Assembly: GCF_000350225.1 (NCBI RefSeq)
Contig: NW_005179264.1
Location: 1 to 64,000, forward strand
Source of the DNA: Chondrus crispus
Taxonomy: Eukaryota > Rhodophyta > Florideophyceae > Gigartinales > Gigartinaceae
Length of the DNA stretch: 64,000 bases
Reading direction: 5' to 3'
This document shows positions 32,824-42,422 of the stretch, one piece after another. The stretch's first letter is position 1; each line of letters begins with the position of its first letter. The notes beneath the pieces were generated by a model. The model did not search any database and was not told the origin of the DNA. It saw nothing but the letters and a program-made list of their open reading frames with translations. The translations under genes were made by a program, and so were the position numbers.

Positions 32824-35800
32824 ATGGCGGACGATGTCACGGCCCAGCCGGCCTCTCCCGCTCTCAAACCTGATAAGGGTAACCCAGATGTGGACGGCGA
32901 GCGCCGACCATGTCCGGAAGCCAGCGCAAATTGGATTTCCCATATCTTCTTAGGGTGGGTCTTCTCCCTCGTCTACAACGGATGGAAGAAGCCTTTGCTA
33001 GACGACTATCTCTGGGAGCTTCGCGATTTCGAACGCGGCAGCGCAACCACCACCGCTCTCACCAAAAATTGGCACAACGTCTTAGACGAAGAAAAACCAA
33101 AAAACAGACTCTTCTCCGCTATCTTTCGCACTAATAGACGCAAATTGTTCATCTCGGCAATCTTCAAAGCCATTGAGCTCTCACTTGCCACCTTACAGCC
33201 TGTCCTCATCAACAAACTCTTGGTCTTCAATGAGAGTGATGAACCCATCGGCGTGGGCCTTGCATGGGCCTTCGCCCTCCTCCTCACCCCTGTCATTCGA
33301 ACTATTTTCGAAAACCACTACTTTATGAAAGTCATGCGTACCGGTATGCGCGTTCGCTCTAGTTTGCAAGGGACGATCTATGAAAAGAGTCTCCATATAA
33401 GTCCGTCAGCGAGGGCTAATTCTTCCCTTGGCGAAATTGTCAACCTTATGCAGCTTGATACTCAGAGGATTGGAGACTTCTTTCAGTTTTCCAATCAGCT
33501 GTGGGCCTCACCCGTGCAGATCATTGTGACCGTTGCACTACTGTACAACTTCATTGGCGTCTCGGCTGTGATCGGTTTGGTCGTTACCATGGCGACGCTA
33601 CCGGCACAGTCCATGCTCATGTCAGCTATGATAAAGTTGAGAAAAGAAAGTCTCGGCATTACTGACCGCCGTGTCAAGCTAATGAATGAGATTCTACAAG
33701 GTATCAAGGCCGTCAAGTTTTACGCATGGGAAGAACCGTTTTCTGTCGCGGTGGAGGACGAGCGGAAACAGGAGCTAAAGAAACTTTCCGGAACAATTTG
33801 GCTCCGCTCTACCTTTATGGCAATTATGATGGCTATTCCGAGTATTATTGCAGTTATCACCTTTGCTTTCTTCAATGGTGTCTTCGGCGAAGAGTTGAAT
33901 CCAGCCCGTATCTTTACCGGTCTAGCACTGCTCAACCAGCTACGGCTTCCAGTCATGATGCTTCCGATGACTATTAACAGCTTGATTGACGCACGAATTG
34001 GAGTAAAGCGTATTGAGCGGTTCTTGGACCTGGAAAACACTGAAAATTACTCACGTGAAGATCCTCAAAAGAAAGACACTGCTCTAGATGAGCGTCGCGA
34101 AGACGTTGACAGCGCCTCTAGTTCTGACTCCTCGGAATCCCGTCCTGGATCTATCCGAATCAAAAACGGGGAATTTGAGTGGGGTGAAATGCAATCCGAA
34201 CCGAGCGCCACTGAAAAGAAGGGCTGGTTGAGTAAGTGCATTCCTGGCCTTGCCAAGAAGAAGGGGGTACCTGAAACGACGGAACAGCGGGTTGAATCTC
34301 AGCCAACTGCGGCTCTGTCGAACGAAAAAAATACATCCAGGCGCGGGGCTGTTCTTCGCAACATTAGCGTGAGTGCCAAAGGCGGAGAACTGGTCGCCGT
34401 GGTTGGTCGTGTTGGCTCAGGAAAGTCATCCCTCGTTCATGCGATATTAGGCGAGATGCTCAAGGTGGAAGGTGATGTCCAAGTAGACGGCAAGATCGCC
34501 TATGTGGCACAAACTGCTTGGATTTTCAATGAAACCCTCCGAAATAACATTCTCTTCGGCAAAGAATTCGATGAGGCACAGTATCGTAGAGCTGTAACTG
34601 TGTCAGCTCTTCAGCAAGATATTGATGCTCTTCCAGGTGGGGACATGACTGCGATTGGGGAGAAGGGGATTAACCTTTCGGGAGGTCAGAAGCAGCGAGT
34701 CAGCATTGCGAGGGCTGTCTACGCCGACACCGATGTGTACCTCTTCGACGATCCGTTGTCAGCTCTCGATGCCCATGTCGGTCAAGAGGTTTTCAAGCAA
34801 TGCATTTCGAAAGCAGGTGCACTGGGCCATCGGCTGAGAATTCTCATTACCAACCAGGTGCAGGTGTTGCCTGAATGTGATAAGGTGATCTTTCTAGAAG
34901 ATGGGGAAATACGAGCACAGGGGACTTTTGCAGAGCTCGCGTCGTCCAACGCATCCTTCCAGCAACTAATCGATGAACAGGAGAAAGGTGACAACTCAAA
35001 GAACAAGGATGCTCCGCCATCGGAGTCTCAGTCGGACACAAATGAGATGTCCGTCGGTGCGAATTCGGTATCGCAGTCAGCCGTGGTATCGAAAGACCAG
35101 GGGAACGATGATGGAAGCAAGGACGAAAAAGCGGGGACAACACTGATGCAGTCGGAAGAGCGAAAGACTGGCAACGTAGTCACCGGGGCGTACTACCAGT
35201 ACGCACGTGCTTGCGGAGGAGTCCTGCATTTCATTTTGCTTCTTGTCTTTTGGTGTGTTACGGTGGCAATGTCAGTGATTGTCAATTGGTGGTTGGTCTA
35301 CTGGGCAGATGAAACCGCCGCTGGAACTGAGCGCCCCTTGGTTTTTTTCCTGGGTATCTACTTCGCGCTTGCATTCGGGTATGCTATTCTTGTATTGATT
35401 CGTGGGATTTGGTTCTTGTCTCTTGCTCTTGTGGCGTCGCGCAAGTTACAATCGAGCATGTTACAATCTGTGCTTCATGCACCGATGGCTTTCTTCGACA
35501 CCACACCGATCGGCCGAATTATTTCCCGCTTTTCTCGAGATGTCAGTGTTCTCGACGAATTGCTCCCGCAGTTTTTCCAGCAGATGCTGTCAACTGTCCT
35601 TAACCTTATCGCATCTTACGTGTTCATTGGTACTATTCTTCCTATCTTTTTTGCTGCGGCAATTCCTATAACGATCTTGTACTTCGCCTTGCAGAGGTTT
35701 TTCAACCGCACTTCGGTTGAGTTGAAGCGATTAGACGCAATCTCAAAGTCTCCCATTTACGCACACTTCTCAGAGACTCTTGGCGGTCTGAGCACGCTTC

Positions 35801-36963
35801 GGGCGTATGGGAAGCAGGACAAATCACGTGCAGAGAACATGAAAATGATCGATATCAATCAACGTGCATACTTCGCATGGCTTGCAGCCAACCGGTGGTT
35901 TTCTCTGTATCTCGAATTTGCAGGGTCTCTCTTGATCTTTGCGACAGCCGTTTTTAGTGTGACGGCTCCTGACAGCGTTTCGAGTGGGAACATTGGTCTA
36001 AGCCTGACGTACGCTCTTCAGGTAACAGGCATTCTTGGTTTTACGGTTCGATCGATTACTGAACTTGAAGGCCAAATGAGCTCTGTAGAACGTGCCAACT
36101 ACTACAGCCACGACCTACCACAAGAGGCACCAGCGAAGCTTGATCCGAAGGACGGAGGAGGTGTTTCTGCTGATTGGCCGACACGTGGTGAGATATGCAT
36201 TAAGGATGTTGAACTCCGTTACAGGGAAGGCCTAGAATTAGTGTTGAAGGGTGTGAATGTCACGGTTGGAGGAGGTCAGAAAGTAGGCGTTGTCGGAAGG
36301 ACGGGCTCCGGCAAAAGCTCGCTTATGATGGCTCTGTTGCGCATGGTAGAACTGGCCAACGGTTCAATATCTGTCGATGGCGTCAACCTTCGCAGCCTCG
36401 GGCTATCTGACCTCCGAAAGAGGATCACAATCATTCCACAAGATCCGGTAATCTTTAGCGGAACGATTCGTTTTAATCTCGACCCGTTCAGCCAGCACTC
36501 AGACGCCGAGCTTTGGGACGCTCTCGAAAAGTCCCACATGCGAGAATTTGTGGAGGCTTTCGATGACGGACTTGACGCAAAGGTGTCTGAGTATGGAGAG
36601 AACTTGTCAGCCGGCCAACGTCAAGTCATCTGTTTGACGCGAGCGTTACTGAGAAATTCGAAGATTCTCATCCTCGATGAGGCTAGTAGTTCGCTCGACA
36701 TGGAGACAGACCGCCTGATCCAGGAAACTATTCGAACGCATCTGAAAGACGCAACGATTCTCACTATCGCGCACAGGTTGTCCACCCTTGCTGATTACGA
36801 CAAAATTATATTAATGGAAAATGGAATGGTAGCTGAGTTTGGCAGTCCCGCGGGATTGCTTGAGGACTCGAGAGGCAAGTTCACAGCTCTTGTCAACGCT
36901 CTGGGACCCGCGGGAAGTAACAGGTTTAGAGAACAGGTCGCATCAGGAGGCCAAAGACGATAG
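32824..36963 (+). CDS. ABC transporter, C family (MRP/ABCC-type full transporter)
   Basis: This intact 1379-residue protein pumps organic anions, conjugates or xenobiotics across a membrane using ATP, as known for the family. It lacks the extra TMD0 bundle, like short MRPs. TMD1 covers about residues 105-400. NBD1 follows, with Walker A VGRVGSGKSS near 527, signature LSGGQ near 618, and Walker B YLFDDPLSALDA near 638, where Asp replaces the catalytic Glu, as usual in ABCC. An acidic linker (about 720-780) precedes TMD2 (about 795-1085). NBD2 has VGRTGSGKSS near 1156, LSAGQ near 1260, and ILILDEASSSLD near 1280 with an intact Glu. The start is the ATG at 32824, just upstream of the conserved W-x-K-PLLDDYLW segment. 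There are no introns. Plasma membrane or tonoplast location cannot be told from sequence. Confidence 0.96.
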   Translation: MADDVTAQPASPALKPDKGNPDVDGERRPCPEASANWISHIFLGWVFSLVYNGWKKPLLDDYLWELRDFERGSATTTALTKNWHNVLDEEKPKNRLFSAIFRTNRRKLFISAIFKAIELSLATLQPVLINKLLVFNESDEPIGVGLAWAFALLLTPVIRTIFENHYFMKVMRTGMRVRSSLQGTIYEKSLHISPSARANSSLGEIVNLMQLDTQRIGDFFQFSNQLWASPVQIIVTVALLYNFIGVSAVIGLVVTMATLPAQSMLMSAMIKLRKESLGITDRRVKLMNEILQGIKAVKFYAWEEPFSVAVEDERKQELKKLSGTIWLRSTFMAIMMAIPSIIAVITFAFFNGVFGEELNPARIFTGLALLNQLRLPVMMLPMTINSLIDARIGVKRIERFLDLENTENYSREDPQKKDTALDERREDVDSASSSDSSESRPGSIRIKNGEFEWGEMQSEPSATEKKGWLSKCIPGLAKKKGVPETTEQRVESQPTAALSNEKNTSRRGAVLRNISVSAKGGELVAVVGRVGSGKSSLVHAILGEMLKVEGDVQVDGKIAYVAQTAWIFNETLRNNILFGKEFDEAQYRRAVTVSALQQDIDALPGGDMTAIGEKGINLSGGQKQRVSIARAVYADTDVYLFDDPLSALDAHVGQEVFKQCISKAGALGHRLRILITNQVQVLPECDKVIFLEDGEIRAQGTFAELASSNASFQQLIDEQEKGDNSKNKDAPPSESQSDTNEMSVGANSVSQSAVVSKDQGNDDGSKDEKAGTTLMQSEERKTGNVVTGAYYQYARACGGVLHFILLLVFWCVTVAMSVIVNWWLVYWADETAAGTERPLVFFLGIYFALAFGYAILVLIRGIWFLSLALVASRKLQSSMLQSVLHAPMAFFDTTPIGRIISRFSRDVSVLDELLPQFFQQMLSTVLNLIASYVFIGTILPIFFAAAIPITILYFALQRFFNRTSVELKRLDAISKSPIYAHFSETLGGLSTLRAYGKQDKSRAENMKMIDINQRAYFAWLAANRWFSLYLEFAGSLLIFATAVFSVTAPDSVSSGNIGLSLTYALQVTGILGFTVRSITELEGQMSSVERANYYSHDLPQEAPAKLDPKDGGGVSADWPTRGEICIKDVELRYREGLELVLKGVNVTVGGGQKVGVVGRTGSGKSSLMMALLRMVELANGSISVDGVNLRSLGLSDLRKRITIIPQDPVIFSGTIRFNLDPFSQHSDAELWDALEKSHMREFVEAFDDGLDAKVSEYGENLSAGQRQVICLTRALLRNSKILILDEASSSLDMETDRLIQETIRTHLKDATILTIAHRLSTLADYDKIILMENGMVAEFGSPAGLLEDSRGKFTALVNALGPAGSNRFREQVASGGQRR

Positions 36964-37321
36964 TGGTGTTCGTATCCATTGCACAGTGTTGAGGGCAACT
37001 TCTCTTCTGTACATATTCGCAGTAAAAATGGTTTTCTACCGAGCTCAGTGGTTTAGGGAGGAGGCTAATCGCAGCCGAAGTAATGCCGTGCACGGCTACA
37101 GGTACATCTGACAAAAAAAGCATCTCTTTGAGTTTGAATCTGCTGGCTGGCGCTATACTGTACAATTTGTGTGGCAAATACTACCTACCTTGAGCAAGAC
37201 TTGACCAGTTCCCTCCGTCACGGGGTGATCTACAGTCGCATCTGCATCCGGAACTTGGTGTGAATATCGTGCAAGAACTTTGGGCAGACCGTCTCAACAT
37301 CTGCGCCAACACCCCATGAAT
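36964..37321. other. Convergent 3' intergenic region
   Basis: This 358-base gap lies between the ends of two convergent genes. It should hold both polyadenylation regions. I see no other feature. Confidence 0.4.
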
Positions 37322-38173
37322 CTACCTGAGCCCCCCCGCGCGCGTGGTTTGTCTCCTCGAGCGATTTCTGGTGCGTAGCGCAATGGCGCCATCCGTGTGC
37401 GGCTCTGTAAGGGCTCGCGCCAAACTGTCGAAGGTGAAGCAATCCGGGTCAATGTCAACCGTGGCCAAGGCGTCTGCTGCGTCGAAAGTTTCAGCGTCGT
37501 CAAAGTGGTCGACCCTTGGCATCTCCTCATCGCCCTCGCTCTCCAGCATTTCGATGTCGAGGTCGACCGGGCTTGGTGGGTCTGGCGGCACATCCAGTCG
37601 GACGGCGACGGGAGCGGGGCGCGTGTAGCGCGCAATGGCGGGGCGCCTGGCGGTGGGGGACTCGGCCTGCTTCCTCCTTCGGCGCATCTCCAAGCGGGAC
37701 TCTCGCTCGACGCGCCACTTGTGGACGTTGTCGACGGCCTTTGCGTGCGCGGGCCACTCCTTGCACTCGGAGGCCAGGATGTCGCAGACGTAGCAGAAAC
37801 AGCGCGCGCAGTAGCGCTCCTTCTTCGCGGCGCGCTGGCGCTTGAAGGCTTCGACGACACACTGGAAGCGGAAGTGCGGGTAATCGACGAGGGCGCGCAC
37901 GCCGACGCGCGTGCCAACGCACTCGACGTCGGTGGGGTTGGTGGGCCTCTTGGACGGGGTTTTGTTGGGCGTTTGGGTGGGGGTTGGGTCCGCCTGCGAG
38001 AGGTCGTAGGTCTCCGAGGCGCCGCGGACGACGTGCGAGACTATTTGCAGCTCGCCGTCGGAGGGGGAGGAGGCGATGTCTGGGACGGGGAGGGAAACGC
38101 GAGGGCGCTTGCGCACAGGCGTTGGGGGTGGGGAGGAGTCAGAGGAGACGAGGTCGATTACGTCGTCGGTCAT
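37322..38173 (-). CDS. SIM-bearing zinc-cluster protein (RIN13-like Cys motif)
   Basis: Starting at the ATG at 38173 gives 283 residues; an upstream in-frame ATG at 38299 is less likely. The N-terminus has DVIDLVSSDSS, a textbook SUMO-interacting motif (hydrophobic core followed by Ser/Asp). A Pro-rich, basic segment follows (VRKRPRVSL). In the middle, YCARCFCYVCD and then CKEW...HA form a Cys/His cluster. It resembles the small C-x-C-x-VCD...C-x-W...HC motif of plant RPM1-interacting protein 13-like proteins and some SNF2-associated proteins. The C-terminus is acidic. A nuclear role linked to SUMO is suggested by the motif and basic patch. The exact function is unknown. It ends tail-to-tail with the ABC transporter and is divergent from the EMC8/9 gene, about 260 bases away. 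Confidence 0.65.
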   Translation of the reverse strand: MTDDVIDLVSSDSSPPPTPVRKRPRVSLPVPDIASSPSDGELQIVSHVVRGASETYDLSQADPTPTQTPNKTPSKRPTNPTDVECVGTRVGVRALVDYPHFRFQCVVEAFKRQRAAKKERYCARCFCYVCDILASECKEWPAHAKAVDNVHKWRVERESRLEMRRRRKQAESPTARRPAIARYTRPAPVAVRLDVPPDPPSPVDLDIEMLESEGDEEMPRVDHFDDAETFDAADALATVDIDPDCFTFDSLARALTEPHTDGAIALRTRNRSRRQTTRAGGLR

Positions 38174-38431
38174 TGTGGACGTAAGGAGAGAGTCGGAGGG
38201 CGGATGAGGGCGGAGGTAGCAAGTGGGGGGTGTCAGAGTCGGAAGAGGGCGGGGTTGTCGACGCAGACGAAAAACGAAATAGTGAGCTGTACTGTACACG
38301 TGTACGTTGAGGCAGACATTGCGGCCTCTTTGTGATGCGCTTCACGTGTATGACGTAAGGAATGAGAAACTCAAAGCGTCCGTATACTCGACATCATTTC
38401 CGTCTCCTCGGCATCTCTTCGCCTTCCGACA

Positions 38432-39058
38432 ATGACCGCTCCCTTCGCCCTCGCCGACACGGCCTACCTCACAATAATCAAACACCTCGCCAAGTATCTG
38501 CACGCCATCAGCGGCCTGCTACTCGGCCCGCCGACCTCCCCCGTGCGCATCACCTGCGCCCTCCCCGTCGCCCATTCCTCGCTCGCCATCGCCACGACCC
38601 CTTTAACCGAGACTGCCCTTCTTCTCGCAGAGCGCCGCGCCGCGCAGCTCAATCTCCGCGTCGTCGGCGCATACTTCGGAAACGACCTCGCCGAGGACAC
38701 AAGCATCGGTGTCTTTCCCACCCGATTGGCAGACGCCGTCCGTGCGCATTTTGAGGGCGCGTGCTTGCTCATGATTCACCCGCCGAGTTTGCATCCAGAT
38801 GTCAGGAAAGGCGAACACTGCTTTCGCGTTTGCGCCATACCCGAGGGGGAGACCGGGACCTGGGCAAAGGCTACCAAGCCCAAGGAGAGCCTGCACGTTT
38901 CGCAGGAGGCCTTGAAAGGGGCAGATCTCCTTCTAAGCGGCGACGCGTCTGTGCATGAAGTAGTCGATTTCGAGGATCACTGCCTCGATCCGAAAACCGA
39001 TTGGCTCAGTCACCACATCCACATCGATTCCACCGGTGGCGAGCGCTGCGCTTCGTGA
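38432..39058 (+). CDS. EMC8: ER membrane protein complex subunit 8/9
   Basis: The 208-residue frame matches the MPN-like EMC8/EMC9 (UPF0172) family over its length. It begins with LADTAYLTIIKHLAKYLHAISGLLLG, then ALPVAHSSLAI, then VVGAYFGNDL (the cytosolic MPN core) and ends with VVDFEDHCLDPKTDWLS, the characteristic C-terminal signature. The family forms the cytosolic cap of the EMC insertase, which inserts tail-anchored and polytopic membrane proteins in the ER. MPN catalytic metal residues are absent, as in other family members. The gene is intronless and converges on the SET methyltransferase gene about 50 bases away. One gene stands for both EMC8 and EMC9 in most non-vertebrates. Confidence 0.93.
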   Translation: MTAPFALADTAYLTIIKHLAKYLHAISGLLLGPPTSPVRITCALPVAHSSLAIATTPLTETALLLAERRAAQLNLRVVGAYFGNDLAEDTSIGVFPTRLADAVRAHFEGACLLMIHPPSLHPDVRKGEHCFRVCAIPEGETGTWAKATKPKESLHVSQEALKGADLLLSGDASVHEVVDFEDHCLDPKTDWLSHHIHIDSTGGERCAS

Positions 39059-39111
39059 CACCAAATAGGGAATCCGATGCCGCTTGTAGGAGTGGGGTTG
39101 CCTGCCTAGGT

Positions 39112-40431
39112 CTAGCTGCTCATGTTGCCCGACAGCGCTTCCACTGCGTCGAGCGTCGCCGTCAGAATCGCCCGCTGCCCACTCACATACACGTTGCACG
39201 AGGACAGGAATGAGTCCCCCTCGCCCCTCTGTCCGTCTTCTTCCACAATCCTCTCAAACCCATTCATCATTGACTTGACGAGCCTCCGTAGTTCATTCAG
39301 CATGGCGCTTTCGTTCCTGGCGCTGATGGGCTTTCCGAAATCCGCCGTGCTAACAGAGAGCGATGTCGTCTCGCTGCTGTCCAGTAACAAAAGTCGTGTC
39401 GAAGCCACCAGACCATTTGGTAGGGGATCTTTGATCGTGAGCTTGTGATCCACGTCCAAATCCATGGGGCGGAGATTGAGGAAGAGCATTTTTAACGTAA
39501 ACAGCTGTGACTGGTCCTCTTCCGGAATGGATAGTGAGAGTAGAACAGAATCGGCGGGGTTAGACGGCATAGCAAAGCCGTAGTGAAGGAGCAGTTGCCA
39601 GTTGGGCAATGCGCCGTATGAAATGCATATTTCTTCCCCTTGCCGAACTAGCCGGTCACCGACGTGAAGCTCTAAGCCGAGGTCCGATACGTTTCGGTCC
39701 ACCACAGACTCCGGAGAGTCGACGGCGATCCACCCGCGAGCTTTTGCGTTTCGACATTCAGATTCGACTGGCTGGTGATTCGCCATGTCGGCGAACGGAG
39801 CTAGCATAGTTACGGACTCGATTTTGAACGCCCGGCTTTCGATGACAGCATGTGCGCGCATAAAAGTTTCAAATGTGCAAAAATCCGCCGGATAGGTTTC
39901 GGGTAGGCGATTGACGGCGTAAGGAAGAAACCACTCCTTGTACATTTCGTCTATCTCTCCTCGTAGTGTATGTACGAGAGGCAGAACCGTCGTTCCTGAA
40001 AGTAAGTCGGTAACATCTTCCAAATCTATGCAAAGCGGCGTCGTAAAACGCGTTGGAAGTGAATCGAACCAAACTTTCCACCCGCTCGCGTCTCGCTTTG
40101 CAAGCTCCGCCAGAAGAAATAGTAAAATCGCAGCAGCATCGCTAAGGGCATCCGGTAGACGTTCGTGGACTTGATCTGCTTCAACGGCAGACAATACTGT
40201 TTCAACATGAGGTGCTCGACGTGCTGATATTGATGTAATCAACATAGATGGTGGTATACGAACAATTGGAGACCCAGGCTGTATGTCGCTGGTAGCATAC
40301 AGGCCTCTTTGGCCAGGGATGGATTCTTTAACCTCCACATTCGCAATGTAGGCCCCGCGCTGCAATAATGATGCCCGCAATGCATTAATTGCTGACGCGC
40401 ATGGCGCCTGGCCCTGCCTTGACACAACCAT
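39112..40431 (-). CDS. SET-domain protein lysine methyltransferase (SETD6/RLSMT/SETD3 class)
   Basis: The SET core starts soon after the chosen ATG (MVVSRQGQAP at 40431). It reads GQRGLYATSDIQPGSPIVRIPPSMLIT, a long iSET insert, then ADMANHQP (the class-specific NH motif) and EEICISYGALPNWQLLLHYGF with the catalytic Tyr. The C-terminal part fits the Rubisco-substrate-binding domain. This class methylates non-histone Lys or His residues (Rubisco large subunit, aldolase, actin, RelA). An in-frame ATG at 40668 would add 79 residues, but the DNA there is AT-rich and holds GTACTGTAC and CGTACAG promoter-like strings. I therefore prefer the shorter form. A plastid transit peptide on the longer form cannot be excluded. 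The gene diverges from CSN4 with about 350 bases between start codons. Confidence 0.88.
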   Translation of the reverse strand: MVVSRQGQAPCASAINALRASLLQRGAYIANVEVKESIPGQRGLYATSDIQPGSPIVRIPPSMLITSISARRAPHVETVLSAVEADQVHERLPDALSDAAAILLFLLAELAKRDASGWKVWFDSLPTRFTTPLCIDLEDVTDLLSGTTVLPLVHTLRGEIDEMYKEWFLPYAVNRLPETYPADFCTFETFMRAHAVIESRAFKIESVTMLAPFADMANHQPVESECRNAKARGWIAVDSPESVVDRNVSDLGLELHVGDRLVRQGEEICISYGALPNWQLLLHYGFAMPSNPADSVLLSLSIPEEDQSQLFTLKMLFLNLRPMDLDVDHKLTIKDPLPNGLVASTRLLLLDSSETTSLSVSTADFGKPISARNESAMLNELRRLVKSMMNGFERIVEEDGQRGEGDSFLSSCNVYVSGQRAILTATLDAVEALSGNMSS

Positions 40432-40778
40432 GTTATGGGAATCAGTTAAGTTCAGTTGCTGTGCAAAGTCAGATGAAGGGTGTGGACGACTTGCGTAGCA
40501 GGTCACGATAGGGATGAGGGAGCTTGACGATTCTTGGGATGCCCTAAAAATAGCAAACTTGTATCCTTGCCAACTATGAACACGTACTGTACATGTATTT
40601 TTCCGATTGCGGTAATTTTTATACGTACAGTATTTGTTCTGTGCTCTCTCGAACCGAAATCTTTTCATCCGTCACCGTTTGTGTTCCAGCTCTTCGTCAG
40701 ACGACGTAAACTTTTCCTTCGCTCCGCCTCCCCGTGATCAACTCGATCAACTGGACGTCTTCCCGTGGAGTACCAGAA
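40432..40778. promoter_or_regulatory. Bidirectional promoter between SET methyltransferase and CSN4
   Basis: This gap of about 350 bases separates two divergent start codons. It contains GTACTGTACATG near 40577 and TACGTACAG near 40623. These strings recur in other intergenic regions of the window. Confidence 0.45.
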
Positions 40779-42032
40779 ATGGCATCCTCTTCAGGAGACA
40801 ATGCCGTGGAAGTTCCGCCGGCGATTTTCCAAGAACTTTTGTCCTTATCCACATCACAACCGCGCACGAACGCGTTTGTCTTGTATGTTCAAAGGGCCGC
40901 TACCGAAAAGAATGCGCACGTTTTGAAAGCAGCTGCGTCGTTCTTATATGGCGCATGCATGCCACTGTCTCACGCTCGCGTTGTGCTAATCGAGTATTGC
41001 GATGCGTTGCTTACCCTTCAGGAGCCCCCCTTTATGGAGATCGCTCAACACCTCTTCCGTCTTCACGCATTACCGAATAATTCTAGAACACTCGCGTTTG
41101 AGCAAACGCTCAGCTCAGTGAGAGCGAAGGTCGCAACTGAGTATGAGTCGCGGGGAGAGTACGAAAGGGCAGCCGAAGAGCTCACATATGTGCCGTTTGA
41201 CAATGCAGCGGTCCCTAATATTGGAGTGGTACGTCACAACTTGCGAATTGCTCGTCTATTTATCTCGGCGGGGCTGACGGAGAAAGCAGAGCTCTACATA
41301 AATCGCGCCAGTGCTCGACTCCCGCATTTCACAGAAGATGACATCCGTCTCCAGTACCTCTTTTGCCAAGCCCGTGTGTTGGACTCGAAAAGGAAATTTG
41401 ATGATGCGGCCATGAAATACTACCAACTCTCTCAGCACCCAAATGGCGGCGGCTTGATGGACTCTATGACCGACGGGGATTTTGGTCATTCGCTAGTTCA
41501 CGCCGTGACATGCGCTATTCTCGCCCCTGCAGGCCCGCGCCGATCTCGCGTCTTGGCCATACTGTACAATGATGAGCGATCAAGAAGCCTTGACGTCTTT
41601 CCGCTTTTGCAGTCGATACACATGGGACGTCTCCTACAGACCTCTCAAATTGAGAAGTTCCGTCCTACTCTGTTACCGCATCAGCTGACCACACATAGTG
41701 ATGGTGACACCGTCTTAGATCGGGCAGTCATGGAACACAACCTCTCAGCTGCTTCAAGGTTGTACGCTAACATTCATTTCTCAGAGCTTGGCACGTTACT
41801 CGGCATTTCGGCGGCAAAAGCAGAGACAACGGCAGCAAGAATGATCTACGAGAAGCGCATGACGGCGACAATAGACCAAGTGCAAGGAATTTTGCAGTTT
41901 TCGACCCACTCTCCAACACAAAAAATTGAGAGGTGGGACGCCCACATCGCAAGTTTATGTGGTGCCGTCGACTACTGCGTTGAGGCTATTGTTAAGAAGC
42001 ATCCCCAGTTTGCAACGCATTTGGAGCCATGA
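40779..42032 (+). CDS. CSN4: COP9 signalosome subunit 4
   Basis: The first true ATG is at 40779, giving 417 residues; the frame opens further upstream only with a GTG. The family-specific block [24 protein letters not shown] is clear, followed by [23 protein letters not shown] (winged-helix part of the PCI domain) and [15 protein letters not shown]-terminal helical repeats (about residues 60-230) match the PCI scaffold. CSN4 is one of six PCI subunits of the COP9 signalosome, which removes NEDD8 from cullins and so tunes CRL ubiquitin ligases. It sits near CSN5/CSN6 in the complex. There is no intron, and the length is close to the usual 400-410 residues. Confidence 0.95.
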   Translation: MASSSGDNAVEVPPAIFQELLSLSTSQPRTNAFVLYVQRAATEKNAHVLKAAASFLYGACMPLSHARVVLIEYCDALLTLQEPPFMEIAQHLFRLHALPNNSRTLAFEQTLSSVRAKVATEYESRGEYERAAEELTYVPFDNAAVPNIGVVRHNLRIARLFISAGLTEKAELYINRASARLPHFTEDDIRLQYLFCQARVLDSKRKFDDAAMKYYQLSQHPNGGGLMDSMTDGDFGHSLVHAVTCAILAPAGPRRSRVLAILYNDERSRSLDVFPLLQSIHMGRLLQTSQIEKFRPTLLPHQLTTHSDGDTVLDRAVMEHNLSAASRLYANIHFSELGTLLGISAAKAETTAARMIYEKRMTATIDQVQGILQFSTHSPTQKIERWDAHIASLCGAVDYCVEAIVKKHPQFATHLEP

Positions 42033-42422
42033 TGGCAGGCACCCAAGTTCGGGGGGTAGCATGTTCAACTCATTCCTGCCACGGCGTCACCTGTGTTTTA
42101 TCCAAGGTTGTACAGCACAGCATCCGACTTTGTCATGTTTGTCTCATCCCTTCGAAGCAAGCCAAAAACGCTTCGCTCTCCACTTGGAATCTGATTATGT
42201 AAGGATCCTCTACAGTGTACTGTAGTCGCGAATCATTCTAATATGACGACTACATATGTTTCAGAAACTTATATAGACGTTTGATTTACAACTTTTTACA
42301 TGAAAGTGGCTTCGTAAACCGCTCGCCAAGACTTTCAGGTGCAAGGATGACGCCATACCTGGATGAAAGCACGCAAGAAAAGCTCCTTGGTTCTGCAAAA
42401 CAGCTGGAAATCGCGCTTTGAA
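42033..42422. other. Convergent 3' intergenic region
   Basis: Between the ends of CSN4 and TAF1 lie 390 bases with a GTGTACTGTAG string near 42216 and AT-rich sequence likely to include poly(A) signals. No gene is seen. Confidence 0.4.
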
